DNA from: Clostridiales bacterium mt11
GTDB taxonomy: Bacteria > Bacillota > Clostridia > Tissierellales > Tepidimicrobiaceae
Length of the DNA stretch: 64,000 bases
NCBI GenBank assembly: GCA_001282665.1
Contig: LN874946.1
Span: forward strand, 90,445-154,444
Direction: 5' to 3'
Shown: positions 35,246 through 44,443 of the stretch, in pieces
How positions within the stretch are numbered: position 1 is the first letter of the stretch
How the letters are laid out: each line of letters begins with the position of its first letter
Notes under the pieces: generated by a model
What the model was told of the DNA's origin: nothing
What the model saw: the letters and a program-made list of their open reading frames with translations, nothing else
The model's database searches: none
Made by a program: the position numbers and the translations under genes

Positions 35246-36145
35246 ATGATAGTAAATCAACAAGCATTGAGGGGAATATATACAAGTTTTAAAGTGATTT
35301 TTAATAAGGCTTTTGAAAACGCTGAACCACAACATACTAAAGTAGCAACAGTAATTCCATCTAGTGCTGGTTCAGAAAACTACAAATGGTTAGGCAAGAT
35401 TCCTAGAATGAGGGAATGGATAGGAGATAGAGTAATTCAAAATCTATCTGCATATGATTACACAATCAAAAATAAGGATTTTGAAGTTACTATAGGAGTA
35501 GATAGAAACGATATAGAAGATGACACTATAGGAGTTTACAGACCTCTTATAGAACAAATAGGAGAGTCTGCAAAGCTTCATCCAGATGAATTGGTTTTTG
35601 AATTGCTTTTAAAGGGCTTTGAAGAAAAATGTTATGATGGACAAACTTTTTTTTCTGCAAGTCATAAAGAAGGAAAATCTGGTACTCAATCCAATAAATC
35701 TGAGTTCAAACTAGAACCAAGATCATATGGTGCTGCAAGGACACAGATGAGGTCATTAAAAGATGATCAAGGAAAAGTAATAAAGGTCAATCCAAATTTA
35801 CTGGTTGTTTCTCCACAAAATGAGGATATGGCAAAGAAAATATTAACAGCTGAAAAAATAGATGGAGAAGTTAATATATATAAAGGAACTTCTGAACTAT
35901 TAGTGGTACCTGAATTGGCAGATGTACCAAATGCGTGGTTCTTACTTGATGTTTCAAGACCAATCAGACCTTTAATTTTCCAACAAAGAAAAGCACCACA
36001 GTTCGTGGCAAAAGACAACATTGATGATGACAATGTATTTTTCCAAAAACAATTTATTTACGGTGCTGATTCTAGAGATAATGCAGGTTATGGATTATGG
36101 CAATTGGCATTTGGGTCTACTGGAACAAAGAGTATGCCAGCATAA
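35246..36145 (+). CDS. Major capsid protein (Mu T-like, gp34)
   Basis: The 299-residue protein begins MIVNQQALRGIYTSFKVIFN and contains GKIPRMREWIGDRVIQNLSA, both typical of Mu-like gpT. It forms the HK97-fold shell. ATG 35246 follows GGGAGG. Confidence 0.95.
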   Translation: MIVNQQALRGIYTSFKVIFNKAFENAEPQHTKVATVIPSSAGSENYKWLGKIPRMREWIGDRVIQNLSAYDYTIKNKDFEVTIGVDRNDIEDDTIGVYRPLIEQIGESAKLHPDELVFELLLKGFEEKCYDGQTFFSASHKEGKSGTQSNKSEFKLEPRSYGAARTQMRSLKDDQGKVIKVNPNLLVVSPQNEDMAKKILTAEKIDGEVNIYKGTSELLVVPELADVPNAWFLLDVSRPIRPLIFQQRKAPQFVAKDNIDDDNVFFQKQFIYGADSRDNAGYGLWQLAFGSTGTKSMPA

Positions 36146-36161
36146 ATTAGAGGTGATATTG

Positions 36162-36608
36162 ATGTATTGCACGCCTGAAGATGTAAGAAAAATGATCAAG
36201 GATGAAGTAATACACACAATTTTAGGGATTGACTATATAGAAGACGAACAAAAAAGAGAGGAACTTATACTACCTGTAATAGAAGAAGCTATATCCGATG
36301 CAGATGGTGAAATAGACGGATACCTCAATAAGAGGTATCCAACCCCCTTACAAAATGTACCTAAGATAATAAACAAGCTTTCAAAAGACATAGCAATATT
36401 TAATGTATATTCAAGGATGGGAATTGATGAGGATGACAGAGAAAATACTTTATTAATTAGATATAAAAATGCTATAAAGTTTCTTGAAAATGTTGCAAAA
36501 GGGACAGTTGATATTGGAATCGAAAATCAAAGTAAGAAAGCAAATACGAGTTTTAAAATAACATCAAACACTAAAATATTTTCAAGAAATAACATGAGGG
36601 GAATGTAA
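36162..36608 (+). CDS. Head-tail connector (DUF1320, Mu gp36)
   Basis: The 148-residue protein starts MYCTPEDVRKMIKDE and has DADGEIDGYLNKRYPTPL, the DUF1320 signature. It joins head and tail. ATG 36162 follows AGAGGTGAT; a longer reading overlaps the capsid gene. Confidence 0.9.
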   Translation: MYCTPEDVRKMIKDEVIHTILGIDYIEDEQKREELILPVIEEAISDADGEIDGYLNKRYPTPLQNVPKIINKLSKDIAIFNVYSRMGIDEDDRENTLLIRYKNAIKFLENVAKGTVDIGIENQSKKANTSFKITSNTKIFSRNNMRGM

Positions 36609-36609
36609 T

Positions 36610-37110
36610 ATGCCTGGTATAAGAATGGAAGTTGAAGACAAGGAATTTGAAAAGTTTAAAAAGACTATAAGGAACTTAGAGGGATTTGATAGAGAAGGAT
36701 TAAACCAGGTGCTTGGTGAAGCAGTGAGAAGTAGCACACGCCAAAGATTTAAAGACGAAGAAGACCCTAAAGGAAAGAAGTGGAAGAAGTCAATAAGAGC
36801 AGCAGAAGAAGGAGGACAAACCTTAACAGACAGTACTGACCTAAAAAATTCAATACACTCTAAAGCCAATAGTGAAGGTTTTGTAGTAGGAACCAATAAG
36901 GTATATGCTGGCACTCATCAAAAAGGTGGGAAATTCACAATACGAGCAAAAAATAAACCATATTTGAAATTTATCTACAATGAAAAGTGGGTAAGCAAGA
37001 AAGAAGTTGACATAGATATGCCTAAGAGAGAATTCTTAGGAATCTCAAAAGAAGATATGGAAGAAATAAAAGCTACTATGGAAGAGGCTATCCAAGAATA
37101 CATTGAATAG
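36610..37110 (+). CDS. Virion morphogenesis protein (Mu G/P2 S family)
   Basis: The 166-residue protein shows RFKDEEDPKGKKWKKS, LTDSTDLKNSIHSK and GTNKVYAGTHQKGG, typical of the phage tail completion family. It starts one base after gp36. Confidence 0.88.
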   Translation: MPGIRMEVEDKEFEKFKKTIRNLEGFDREGLNQVLGEAVRSSTRQRFKDEEDPKGKKWKKSIRAAEEGGQTLTDSTDLKNSIHSKANSEGFVVGTNKVYAGTHQKGGKFTIRAKNKPYLKFIYNEKWVSKKEVDIDMPKREFLGISKEDMEEIKATMEEAIQEYIE

Positions 37111-37120
37111 GAGTATTGTT

Positions 37121-37627
37121 ATGATCAGTAAGTACAAAACATATTTAGAAAAAAAACTAAAAGAAGCTGGAGTCAAAGGGAAAATATACAAAAGTGGAAA
37201 AGAATTAAAAGCTTCAGGAGCTGTAAATGTAGGAGCAATAATTTTTGAAGAAGAGAAGTTTGAAAAAGATGGCTCAAAAAAGAAGTACATTAAAAAAGAT
37301 GGAACAAAAGTAAAAAGGACTAGGAAGTTCATAAGGAAAACAAAGCTCTCTGTAATAATTGGGGATTATACAGAAGAAAAAGTAGAAGAAACCTTTAGTA
37401 AATTTCTTAGCATTATTGATACAGGGCTTGATGATGGGAATGGAAACTATGTTGAAATAAATGTATTGGACAGTGACTGGGTAGACAAAAATGACAGTAT
37501 TTTAAAAAGCAATATGGCAGTTCAAGTGCTGATAGAATTCGTAGGAGGAATATACAAAGACATAGAATTTATCAAAGTTAATGAAGTTGAAATTATTGAT
37601 GTTGAGATTGAAAAAAGGAGTGATTAA
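37121..37627 (+). CDS. Probable tail terminator/neck protein (Mu gp37 position)
   Basis: This protein of about 168 residues has a lysine-rich middle (FEKDGSKKKYIKKDGTKVKR) and a C-terminal sheet. Placed between the tail completion and sheath genes, it probably caps the tail tube. ATG 37121 follows TAGGAG. Identified by position and general build only. Confidence 0.55.
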   Translation: MISKYKTYLEKKLKEAGVKGKIYKSGKELKASGAVNVGAIIFEEEKFEKDGSKKKYIKKDGTKVKRTRKFIRKTKLSVIIGDYTEEKVEETFSKFLSIIDTGLDDGNGNYVEINVLDSDWVDKNDSILKSNMAVQVLIEFVGGIYKDIEFIKVNEVEIIDVEIEKRSD

Positions 37628-37825
37628 ATGGCAGCTAAAAAAGAGATTCAATCAGAACTCATAACGATTGAAGAATTAAAGTTAAAACACAAAGTTAAAA
37701 ATGAAATTTATGAAGGGGTAAAAGCTTTCAAAGGATGGTCTGAAGGCAAAAAGGTAACCGAAAAGGAGTTTTTAGAATCTGTTAGAAACTTTTTAGGTGC
37801 CCCAATAGATAAGGTGGTGAAATAG
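37628..37825 (+). CDS. 65-residue hypothetical protein (Mu gp38 position)
   Basis: Small basic protein (ITIEELKLKHKVKNEIYEG, AFKGWSEGKKVTEKEF), translationally coupled to genes on both sides. Not recognisably DUF2635 but in its place. Confidence 0.6.
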   Translation: MAAKKEIQSELITIEELKLKHKVKNEIYEGVKAFKGWSEGKKVTEKEFLESVRNFLGAPIDKVVK

Positions 37826-39247
37826 ATGGGCAACCTTGGAGATGTAAGAGTTCACATAGAAGATGGCGGGCTTGGGCTTTCGACTGTAAATAGTGATGGA
37901 ATACATGTCAAAATTGGGGTTTCTACAGCAGAAAAAAATAAAATGACAGTAATAAATTCAACCATGAAAGTTGACAAAATTAGAGAAAAGCTTGGATATA
38001 GCCCCTTAACAAATGCTTGTTTAGATAGTATTCAAGCTGGAGCAGGAACAATGTATTGCATACCAACAGAGGGAACTATACCAGGGGAAATTGGACAGAT
38101 AAAATTTATAGGTTCAGGAGAAGCAGGACATAAAGTTATAGGAAAGCCTAATAATGACTATGAAATAGTATTAGAGATACTTTCCAGCGGTGCCTTAAAT
38201 GAAGCTACTTATAGATATTCAATTGACGGTGGAGATAGTTTTACAGGAGAAAAAACAATTCCTATGGAAGGAAAAGTTGAAGTTTACAACACTGGACTAA
38301 CAATAGAATTTACTGAATCAGTTGAACCAACAAAAAGCTTTGTAACGGGAGACATTTACACATTTAGGACTACTGCTCCAAAGATGTCCAATCAAGAAGT
38401 ATTGGAAGCTTTGGAAGTTGTACAAGATTTAACGTTAGAATTTGAGTATATACACATAGTAGGAGAATCTGATATGGCTATGTGGGCAGCGGTAGCAGCA
38501 AAAACAGATAATTTATTCAATACCTATTTCAAACCTGTATTTGCAGTTTGTGAAGCTAGAAATAAAAAAGAAGGTGAATCACTAGATGAATATGTACAAA
38601 GTCTAATACAAGCAAGAAACAAAGTAACTAACTATAGATTACAAATAGTAGCAGCAAGAAGTGAAATGGCAGCATTAGATGGAACTACAAGGGATTCAAA
38701 TGGCGGAGGAATTATTACCGGACTTTATCCAAAAGCTAAAGTTTCCCGATCCATTGGTGAAGTTAGAGAGTTCCCACTAAACAGTGTCATTAAATTAAAA
38801 CCTGAAGGTATAGAACCTTATATACCATTACTTGATGAAGCCAAGTTTGTGACTTTTAGAAAGTATATAGGATTAGAAGGGTTCTATGTAACTAACGCAA
38901 GGATGGCGGCTATAGATGGCTCTGATTATCAATATGCTGAGATAGTTAGAACTGCTAATAAAGCAGTAAGGGAAATAAGGAAACAATCTCTCTTTAATAT
39001 GCAAATACAAATTGATCCTACAGATGTAGATGGAACAATTGAAGAATTTAGAGAATTTATACAAATACCCCTAGAGAGAATGGTAGAGGATAAAGAAATA
39101 GTATCAGGAAGAATAATAATACCTGAAGGACAAGATATCTTAGGAACTTCAAAAATAAAAGTAAAAGCCAAAGTTGTACCAATGGCAATTCTAAGAGAAA
39201 TTGAAGTAGAGTTTGCTATGGAAAATCCTTTTAGGAAATCTGCATAA
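37826..39247 (+). CDS. Contractile tail sheath protein (Mu L, gp39)
   Basis: The 473-residue protein begins MGNLGDVRVHIEDGGLGL, has an inserted beta domain at about 90-190 and ends with the sheath-like segment QDILGTSKIKVKAKVVPMAI then REIEVEFAMENPF. This matches DUF2586/Mu L-type sheaths. Its presence implies a Myovirus morphology. Confidence 0.88.
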   Translation: MGNLGDVRVHIEDGGLGLSTVNSDGIHVKIGVSTAEKNKMTVINSTMKVDKIREKLGYSPLTNACLDSIQAGAGTMYCIPTEGTIPGEIGQIKFIGSGEAGHKVIGKPNNDYEIVLEILSSGALNEATYRYSIDGGDSFTGEKTIPMEGKVEVYNTGLTIEFTESVEPTKSFVTGDIYTFRTTAPKMSNQEVLEALEVVQDLTLEFEYIHIVGESDMAMWAAVAAKTDNLFNTYFKPVFAVCEARNKKEGESLDEYVQSLIQARNKVTNYRLQIVAARSEMAALDGTTRDSNGGGIITGLYPKAKVSRSIGEVREFPLNSVIKLKPEGIEPYIPLLDEAKFVTFRKYIGLEGFYVTNARMAAIDGSDYQYAEIVRTANKAVREIRKQSLFNMQIQIDPTDVDGTIEEFREFIQIPLERMVEDKEIVSGRIIIPEGQDILGTSKIKVKAKVVPMAILREIEVEFAMENPFRKSA

Positions 39248-39264
39248 GATAGGATGGTGATAAT

Positions 39265-39699
39265 GTGAAAGTAAATGGTAAGAGATATGACTGGGCAGAT
39301 GTAGATATAAAACTCCCTGGATTAGGGGACATTGAGGTATTAGAAATAAGCTATGATGATGAACTAGAAAAAGAATTGCAGTATGGCAGGGGTTCAAAAC
39401 CAAAGGGTTACGGAACAGGCAACTATAAACCAAATGCAAAGCTATCCTTATCCAGGGAAGAATTTAATAAGATCCTTGAGTATTGCAAGAAACAAAAGAT
39501 GGCATTGTATGAAGTTGAAATTCCAAAGATTATAGTTAGTTATGCAAATGATAATTATCCGATAGTGACTGATGTATTACCAAATGTATCTTTTTCAAAA
39601 AACTCTGCTAAAGCTGCTCAAGGAGATAAAAGTATAAAAGTAGATTTAGATTTATTGGTTTCAGGTGTAATAATTTGGAATGGTGTTAAAGCAATATAA
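39265..39699 (+). CDS. Tail tube protein (Mu M, gp40)
   Basis: The 144-residue protein (MKVNGKRYDWADVDIKLPGL, SYDDELEKELQYGRGSKPKG) lies directly after the sheath, as in Mu. It starts at GTG 39265 behind GGTGAT. Confidence 0.88.
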   Translation: MKVNGKRYDWADVDIKLPGLGDIEVLEISYDDELEKELQYGRGSKPKGYGTGNYKPNAKLSLSREEFNKILEYCKKQKMALYEVEIPKIIVSYANDNYPIVTDVLPNVSFSKNSAKAAQGDKSIKVDLDLLVSGVIIWNGVKAI

Positions 39700-39734
39700 T
39701 CGCAAGATAATTTTCAAAAAAAGGAGTGTTTTAA

Positions 39735-40073
39735 ATGGATGATATGAAAAAGACAAGAGTGCAGGAGCTAAAAGAAAAATACGGGGACATATATCAAATT
39801 ACATCAACTGTAGTTGATAGTGAAGGAGAAGACAAGGAAATCCACTTTATCTTCAGAAAACCTTCAACAAAGGACTATGATAGGTTCATAAAGGATGCTT
39901 CAAAGAAACCTTCACAAGCATTTAAAAATTTAGTTATATCGGGAGTTGTAGATGAAGATAAAGAAGGGCTAAAGAAAATACTAGAAGAATACCCAGCAGC
40001 CGCTTCATCTATTGCAAAAGAATATTTGAGACTCATGGGTCTTAGTGATACCACAAATTTAACGATACTATAG
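39735..40073 (+). CDS. Tail assembly chaperone, short form (gpG-like, Mu gp41)
   Basis: 112-residue protein starting MDDMKKTRVQELKEKYGDIY and ending DTTNLTIL. It lies between tail tube and tape measure, the invariant place of the chaperone pair. A canonical slippery heptamer A_AAT_TTA at 40055-40061 lies 9 bases before its stop. Confidence 0.85.
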   Translation: MDDMKKTRVQELKEKYGDIYQITSTVVDSEGEDKEIHFIFRKPSTKDYDRFIKDASKKPSQAFKNLVISGVVDEDKEGLKKILEEYPAAASSIAKEYLRLMGLSDTTNLTIL

Positions 40074-40276
40074 ATAAGAAATTCGATGAGATAAAAGAAG
40101 ATGGAGTAGCTTATGGAGGACTTCTTATCTATAGTTTTTTAGGAATCAAATTAGAAAAAGTTTATGAAATGAACATTGATGAATTTGCACTAAATGTAGC
40201 AAAGGCAAAGATAGCAAGAGAAATGAGAAGGGATGTATTTATAGAAGCTTTAAATGAAGTGTTTGGTGAAGAATAA
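39735..40276 (+). CDS. Tail assembly chaperone, -1 frameshift fusion (gpGT-like)
   Basis: Slippage by -1 at A_AAT_TTA (40055-40061) puts ribosomes in the frame NDTIDKKFDEIKEDGVAYGG, open to TAA 40274-40276, and adds about 71 residues for a 180-residue product. The downstream frame is closed by TGA at 40046, so the window for shifting is short and contains the heptamer. It has no start codon of its own with a good ribosome-binding site. This matches the gpG/gpGT arrangement conserved in long-tailed phages. Confidence 0.85.
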
Positions 40277-40280
40277 AAAA

Positions 40281-40303
40281 AGAAACCTAAAAAGTAGGTT
40301 TCT
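40281..40303 (-). terminator. Leftward terminator of the moron gene
   Basis: AGAAACCTA/TAGGTTTCT, followed on the minus strand by TTTTTTT; it includes the moron stop codon. Confidence 0.8.
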
Positions 40304-40532
40304 TAAATCTAATGAGATCCCAATATAATTTTGCAGCATTTTTTACTTCTTTCCACACTGAATTAGTTTTTCTAAAATCTTTTGGGAGATCGTGTTTTGC
40401 TATATAACAACCCAAATATATATAATATGGAACGCAAAATAAAAACAAGATAATGAAAAATGGTACTATAGCACAAACAAGAATAGCAAAAACATTAAGC
40501 AACATCTTTAAAGTAAATTGAAGTCCGAACAT
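40287..40532 (-). CDS. Leftward small membrane protein (moron)
   Basis: A protein of about 81 residues begins MFGLQFTLKMLLNVFAILVC and continues with a hydrophobic run to about residue 40 (one long or two short membrane segments), then a basic cytosolic tail KDFRKTNSVWKEVKNAAKL. It is the only leftward gene in the structural operon. Its own promoter (TATAAT with TTGTAA), ribosome-binding site GGGGGG six bases before ATG 40532, and its own terminator all lie on the minus strand. Independent expression in a lysogen suggests a superinfection-exclusion or host-modifying role, which is inference. An ATG at 40538 is possible but abuts the ribosome-binding site. Confidence 0.75.
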   Translation of the reverse strand: MFGLQFTLKMLLNVFAILVCAIVPFFIILFLFCVPYYIYLGCYIAKHDLPKDFRKTNSVWKEVKNAAKLYWDLIRFKKPTF

Positions 40533-40552
40533 ATACATCCCCCCTTACTTTC

Positions 40553-40580
40553 ATTATACCTTATTAGAAAATACTTACAA
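40553..40580 (-). promoter_or_regulatory. Moron promoter
   Basis: On the minus strand TTGTAA (40580-40575) and TATAAT (40558-40553) are 16 bp apart, about 20 bp upstream of the moron start. Confidence 0.65.
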
Positions 40581-40592
40581 CATATTGAGGAG

Positions 40593-42692
40593 GTGGCTAA
40601 AATAGGACTAGAAACTATATTTAAGCTTTCGCTTTTTGTAAATATGGTAGATAACTTGACAGGACCATCAAGACAAGTAGATGAATCTTTAGATGATACT
40701 ACTAAAAAGTTAAATAATATGCAACAGAATTTTGCCAGTATGGCTAAGCAAGGAGCTGCAATAAGTACAGCAGGGGCACAGATGACAAAAAAAGTCCTTG
40801 AACCTGTGGAAGCCACCTTTGATACTCAAAAAGCTCTAGGAGAAGTAGCTTCTTTGGGCTTAAAAGATTTAAAGACATTAGAAAAGGCAGCAACTGATTT
40901 TTCTAATACTTGGTCTGGAACAACAAAAGATGAATTTATATCAGCAGCATATAGTATTAAATCTGGAATAGCTAGTCTTTCAGATGAAGGAGTAGCAGAA
41001 TATACTAAAATAGCAGCACTAACTGCAAAAGCAACGAAAGCAAGCACTGATGAAATGACAAGTTTATTCGCAACTGGATATGGTATATACAAGGACTTTT
41101 ATAGTGACTTAAGTGATTTAGAATTTGCAGAAATGTTTTCTTCAGGAATAGCTAAATCAGTTCAACAATTTAAAACAGATGGTTCAGAAATGGCTGGAGC
41201 AATAGAAAGACTTGGGGGAAGTGCTACGTCTGCCAATGTACCGTTAGAAGAACAACTTTCTATTCTTGGCATGCTACAAGCTACAATGTCGGGAAGTGAA
41301 GCAGGTACAAAGTATAATGCGTTTTTGAAGACTGCTGCAAAGGCTGGAGAAGAACTAGGATTAAAGTTTACTGATGCTAATAATCAACTCTTATCGATGC
41401 CTGAGATACTTGACTTATTAAGGGGAAAATATGGAGATACAATAGATGCAATAGAGAAGATGGAAATGCAAAAAGCTTTTGGAACTGTTGAAGCTGTACA
41501 ATTAATAGACTTGTTATATAACAAGACAGACGATCTCCAAGGAAACATAATGGATTTATATGGGGTCATGGGTGAAGGAACAAAGTATGCTACTGAAATG
41601 GCTGATGCAATGAATCAGGATCCTGGAGCTAGGTATGAACTATTAAAGCAACAGGTACAAAATTTAAAAGAAGAAATCGGGTTAGCTTTACTCCCTACAG
41701 TAGGGAAACTATTGGAAAAAGGTAGTGAGCATGTTATGAAAATCACTACATGGGTTCAAGAGCATGAAAAATTGGTTGAAGTACTCATGAAAGTTGCGTT
41801 GGTCATAGGAGTTGCAATAACTGGATTTGGAGGCTTTCTAGCAGTATTCGGTGTAGGTGGTATGGTAATTACTAGTGGTATCAGCAATTTCTTAAAATTT
41901 GGTGGAGTGCTAAAAAAGGTAGTATCTGGAGTATGGTCCTTTACAGCTGCATTATTAGCTAATCCTATAACATGGGTAATTGCAGGGGTAATAGCACTAG
42001 CAGCAGGAATATACCTTTTATGGAAGAATTTCGAACAGGTATCGAGCTTTATATCTGGAGTATTTTATGGGGTAGTAGAAGGGTTTGGAAATATTTTTAG
42101 AGGGTTAGGAAATATTTTTTCAGACACGATAGCGAATATGAGAGAGGCAGTTCATGAAAAGTTACACTTATTTAAGGATTCAGGGAAAAAGATAATGGAA
42201 ACTATGGCTGAGGGAATAAAATCTGCAGTAATGGCACCTGTAAACGCAGTTAAAAGTGGACTTGGTAAAATTAGAAATATGCTTCCATTTTCAGATGCTA
42301 AAGAAGGGCCTTTATCTGAATTGACTTTGTCAGGAAGGAAAGTATTTGAGGCATTGTCGGTGGGGATGAATATGGAGGCTCCAATATTAAAAAGAACTAC
42401 CGAGTTAGCTTTTGCTGGGATACCAAATGCTATTTCATCTATTCCTAATACAAACAATAAAAACCTTGGAAAGATAGATTTGCAACAAAGAAAGTATGAA
42501 AAAATTAATCTTAGAGAAGTTATAAAAGAAAGTGCTACCGAAAACAAAGAAAGAATTTATTACAACGATAAAGATAGAGTTCTTAAAATCGAACATTTTG
42601 AAGTTAAAGTGGAACAAATAAAAGAACTATCAGATTTACTCAATATAATAAAGGATTTTGAAGATTATACAGAATCAAATGGGGATGATTAA
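40593..42692 (+). CDS. Tail tape measure protein (Mu gp42)
   Basis: About 700 residues: helical N-terminus (SRQVDESLDDTTKKLNNMQQ), TP901-type central region (TIEKAATDF-like FISAAYSIKSGIASLSDEG, AGAIERLGGSATSANVPLEE), two hydrophobic segments (about VALVIGVAITGFGGFLAVFG and VIAGVIALAAGIYLLW) and a C-terminal assembly segment. Its length sets tail length. The start is unclear: GTG 40593 overlaps GAGGAGG, ATA 40602 has ideal spacing, and an upstream TTG 40518 has no ribosome-binding site. Confidence 0.9.
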   Translation: MAKIGLETIFKLSLFVNMVDNLTGPSRQVDESLDDTTKKLNNMQQNFASMAKQGAAISTAGAQMTKKVLEPVEATFDTQKALGEVASLGLKDLKTLEKAATDFSNTWSGTTKDEFISAAYSIKSGIASLSDEGVAEYTKIAALTAKATKASTDEMTSLFATGYGIYKDFYSDLSDLEFAEMFSSGIAKSVQQFKTDGSEMAGAIERLGGSATSANVPLEEQLSILGMLQATMSGSEAGTKYNAFLKTAAKAGEELGLKFTDANNQLLSMPEILDLLRGKYGDTIDAIEKMEMQKAFGTVEAVQLIDLLYNKTDDLQGNIMDLYGVMGEGTKYATEMADAMNQDPGARYELLKQQVQNLKEEIGLALLPTVGKLLEKGSEHVMKITTWVQEHEKLVEVLMKVALVIGVAITGFGGFLAVFGVGGMVITSGISNFLKFGGVLKKVVSGVWSFTAALLANPITWVIAGVIALAAGIYLLWKNFEQVSSFISGVFYGVVEGFGNIFRGLGNIFSDTIANMREAVHEKLHLFKDSGKKIMETMAEGIKSAVMAPVNAVKSGLGKIRNMLPFSDAKEGPLSELTLSGRKVFEALSVGMNMEAPILKRTTELAFAGIPNAISSIPNTNNKNLGKIDLQQRKYEKINLREVIKESATENKERIYYNDKDRVLKIEHFEVKVEQIKELSDLLNIIKDFEDYTESNGDD

Positions 42693-42693
42693 T

Positions 42694-43308
42694 ATGGGTA
42701 AGACAGTCATCACAACAGACTTTGGAGATGTAAAGGTTGGAGGGATTATACTACCTGGCACATTCCAAAAGTTAGAAGTTGAATCAGATGCGAAAGTAGA
42801 TGAGGTTGACGTTAAGGGAAAATCAGTTAAACCAAAACAAGCTACAGGGTATGAAGATGCAAAAGTGAAATTCACGCTAATTATAAGACCTAACAATAAA
42901 GAAGATGAATATACCCAGCTAGCAAAAATACAGAGATTATTCAGGAAACCGGAGCAAGGGAAACCTCAAGTATTTGACATAGTTAATAAGCATGTAAATA
43001 CTAGAGGTGTAAGAAAAATTATTTTTAAAAAGCTTACTACTCAGGAAGACAATAAAAGCAACGTTCTATTGGTAACATGTGAATTTTGGGAGTATATACC
43101 TATTACATTGAAAGCTGGCAAAGCAGGCAAAAACAATAATAAAAAGAAGAGCAAAAAAGCAAATAAAAACTCCAAAAGTAATGCAAGCAGCTTAAAAGGA
43201 GATTACAAGTCATATTTAAATAATAATAGGGGAAAAGCTAATAAGACTGCTGCTGTAGATGATGATGCTAAAAATGTTGTAAGGAAGTGGCAAAATGTTA
43301 AATACTGA
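42694..43308 (+). CDS. Tail/baseplate protein at the Mu N (gp43) position
   Basis: This protein of about 204 residues has a beta-rich first part (TDFGDVKVGGIILPGTFQKL, VTCEFWEYIPITL) and a lysine/asparagine-rich second part that would be a flexible linker. It lies between tape measure and baseplate hub and is likely a baseplate-hub connector. ATG 42694 follows GGGGATGAT; longer readings overlap the tape measure. Confidence 0.6.
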   Translation: MGKTVITTDFGDVKVGGIILPGTFQKLEVESDAKVDEVDVKGKSVKPKQATGYEDAKVKFTLIIRPNNKEDEYTQLAKIQRLFRKPEQGKPQVFDIVNKHVNTRGVRKIIFKKLTTQEDNKSNVLLVTCEFWEYIPITLKAGKAGKNNNKKKSKKANKNSKSNASSLKGDYKSYLNNNRGKANKTAAVDDDAKNVVRKWQNVKY

Positions 43309-44074
43309 GTATTTTTATCCTACAATGGAAGTTCAAATAGGACAATATCATCTAAATGAAGGCATAAAGTTAGATGTATATTCATCTAAGGAAAGTTATT
43401 TTGATTGGGCCAAGATATCATTTACAGACAAAATGGTTGAAGCGACTGAATTTAAGGAAATGGAAGAAGTTAATATATTCCTTGGTTATGAGGATGAGAA
43501 TGAAGAAGTAGTTTTTGAAGGATATGTTGATAAGACGGTTAATAATGGGAACACATTAATGGACCAGATAGTAGCTAAAGATGAAATGAAAAAGCTTGAA
43601 AAGACAAAAATAACAGAAACATTCTTAAATACTTCACCACAAGAGATATTGATGTATGGATTAGATAAGGCTGGAATAGACAAATACGAATTGAATCAGG
43701 ATTTATTTACAAAGAAATCTATAATCCCTATTTCGCAAAAAAATGTAATACAGTTGATAAATGAGATTCATAGGACTTGGAATATTGAGGAAAGGTTCTT
43801 TTTTAGTCAAGGGAAAATATTTTACTGGGGAATTAAACCTAAACAAAAGAAAATATATGAATTTACATTTGGGGAAAATATAATCAATATGGAATATGAG
43901 AATGGATTTTGGATGATAGAGACTATATCGGTACCACATATAAAACATTCTCATAAAATAAGCGTTCAACATCCAAGAGTTGAAGGAATATTTGAAGTTT
44001 ATAAAGTCCATTTTTTAGTAAATGATAAAGGGTTTCCTAGAACTAAAATATACTTCAAGGAGGATGAAGAATGA
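43295..44074 (+). CDS. Baseplate hub protein (Mu P/gp44, gpD-like)
   Basis: The 259-residue protein with MEVQIGQYHLNEGIKLDVYS, FFFSQGKIFYWGIKPK and an end LVNDKGFPRTKIYFKED resembles late control D-type hub proteins. It overlaps the genes before and after. Confidence 0.75.
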   Translation: MLNTEYFYPTMEVQIGQYHLNEGIKLDVYSSKESYFDWAKISFTDKMVEATEFKEMEEVNIFLGYEDENEEVVFEGYVDKTVNNGNTLMDQIVAKDEMKKLEKTKITETFLNTSPQEILMYGLDKAGIDKYELNQDLFTKKSIIPISQKNVIQLINEIHRTWNIEERFFFSQGKIFYWGIKPKQKKIYEFTFGENIINMEYENGFWMIETISVPHIKHSHKISVQHPRVEGIFEVYKVHFLVNDKGFPRTKIYFKEDEE

Positions 44075-44442
44075 AGCTTCAAGATATGATTTATAAAACA
44101 GTAAAAAAAATACTAAAGGAAGAATATCCAGCATTACAGTCAATATATTATCCTGTGTATGCAAAAGTGACAAAGGTGCATGGAGAGGGAGAATATGTAG
44201 ACATTAGAGTACTTGATAAAGGCGGAAATGTTGATGAAGATTATCCAGAGATACCAAAGGTTAAAACTCTAAACAGATTCAAGTTAGATGAAGTGGACAT
44301 TAAGTTGATTGACACATCAGAAGCAGTAAATTACACTCAAGAAATATATGCAAAAATAAAGTATGAGGTTGGGGACATTGTTAGGATTGGGTTTTATTAC
44401 AATGACTTGAGTAGGCCTTTTGTGGAAAGAAAGGTTGATTAG
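44071..44442 (+). CDS. Baseplate protein with OB-fold-like core (Mu gp45 position)
   Basis: 123 residues; VYAKVTKVHGEGEYVDIRVL followed by YEVGDIVRIGFYYNDLSRPF reads as an OB fold, as at the start of spike proteins. No spike helix is present, so it may be a spike base. ATGA overlap with the hub gene. Confidence 0.65.
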   Translation: MKLQDMIYKTVKKILKEEYPALQSIYYPVYAKVTKVHGEGEYVDIRVLDKGGNVDEDYPEIPKVKTLNRFKLDEVDIKLIDTSEAVNYTQEIYAKIKYEVGDIVRIGFYYNDLSRPFVERKVD

Positions 44443-44443
44443 G

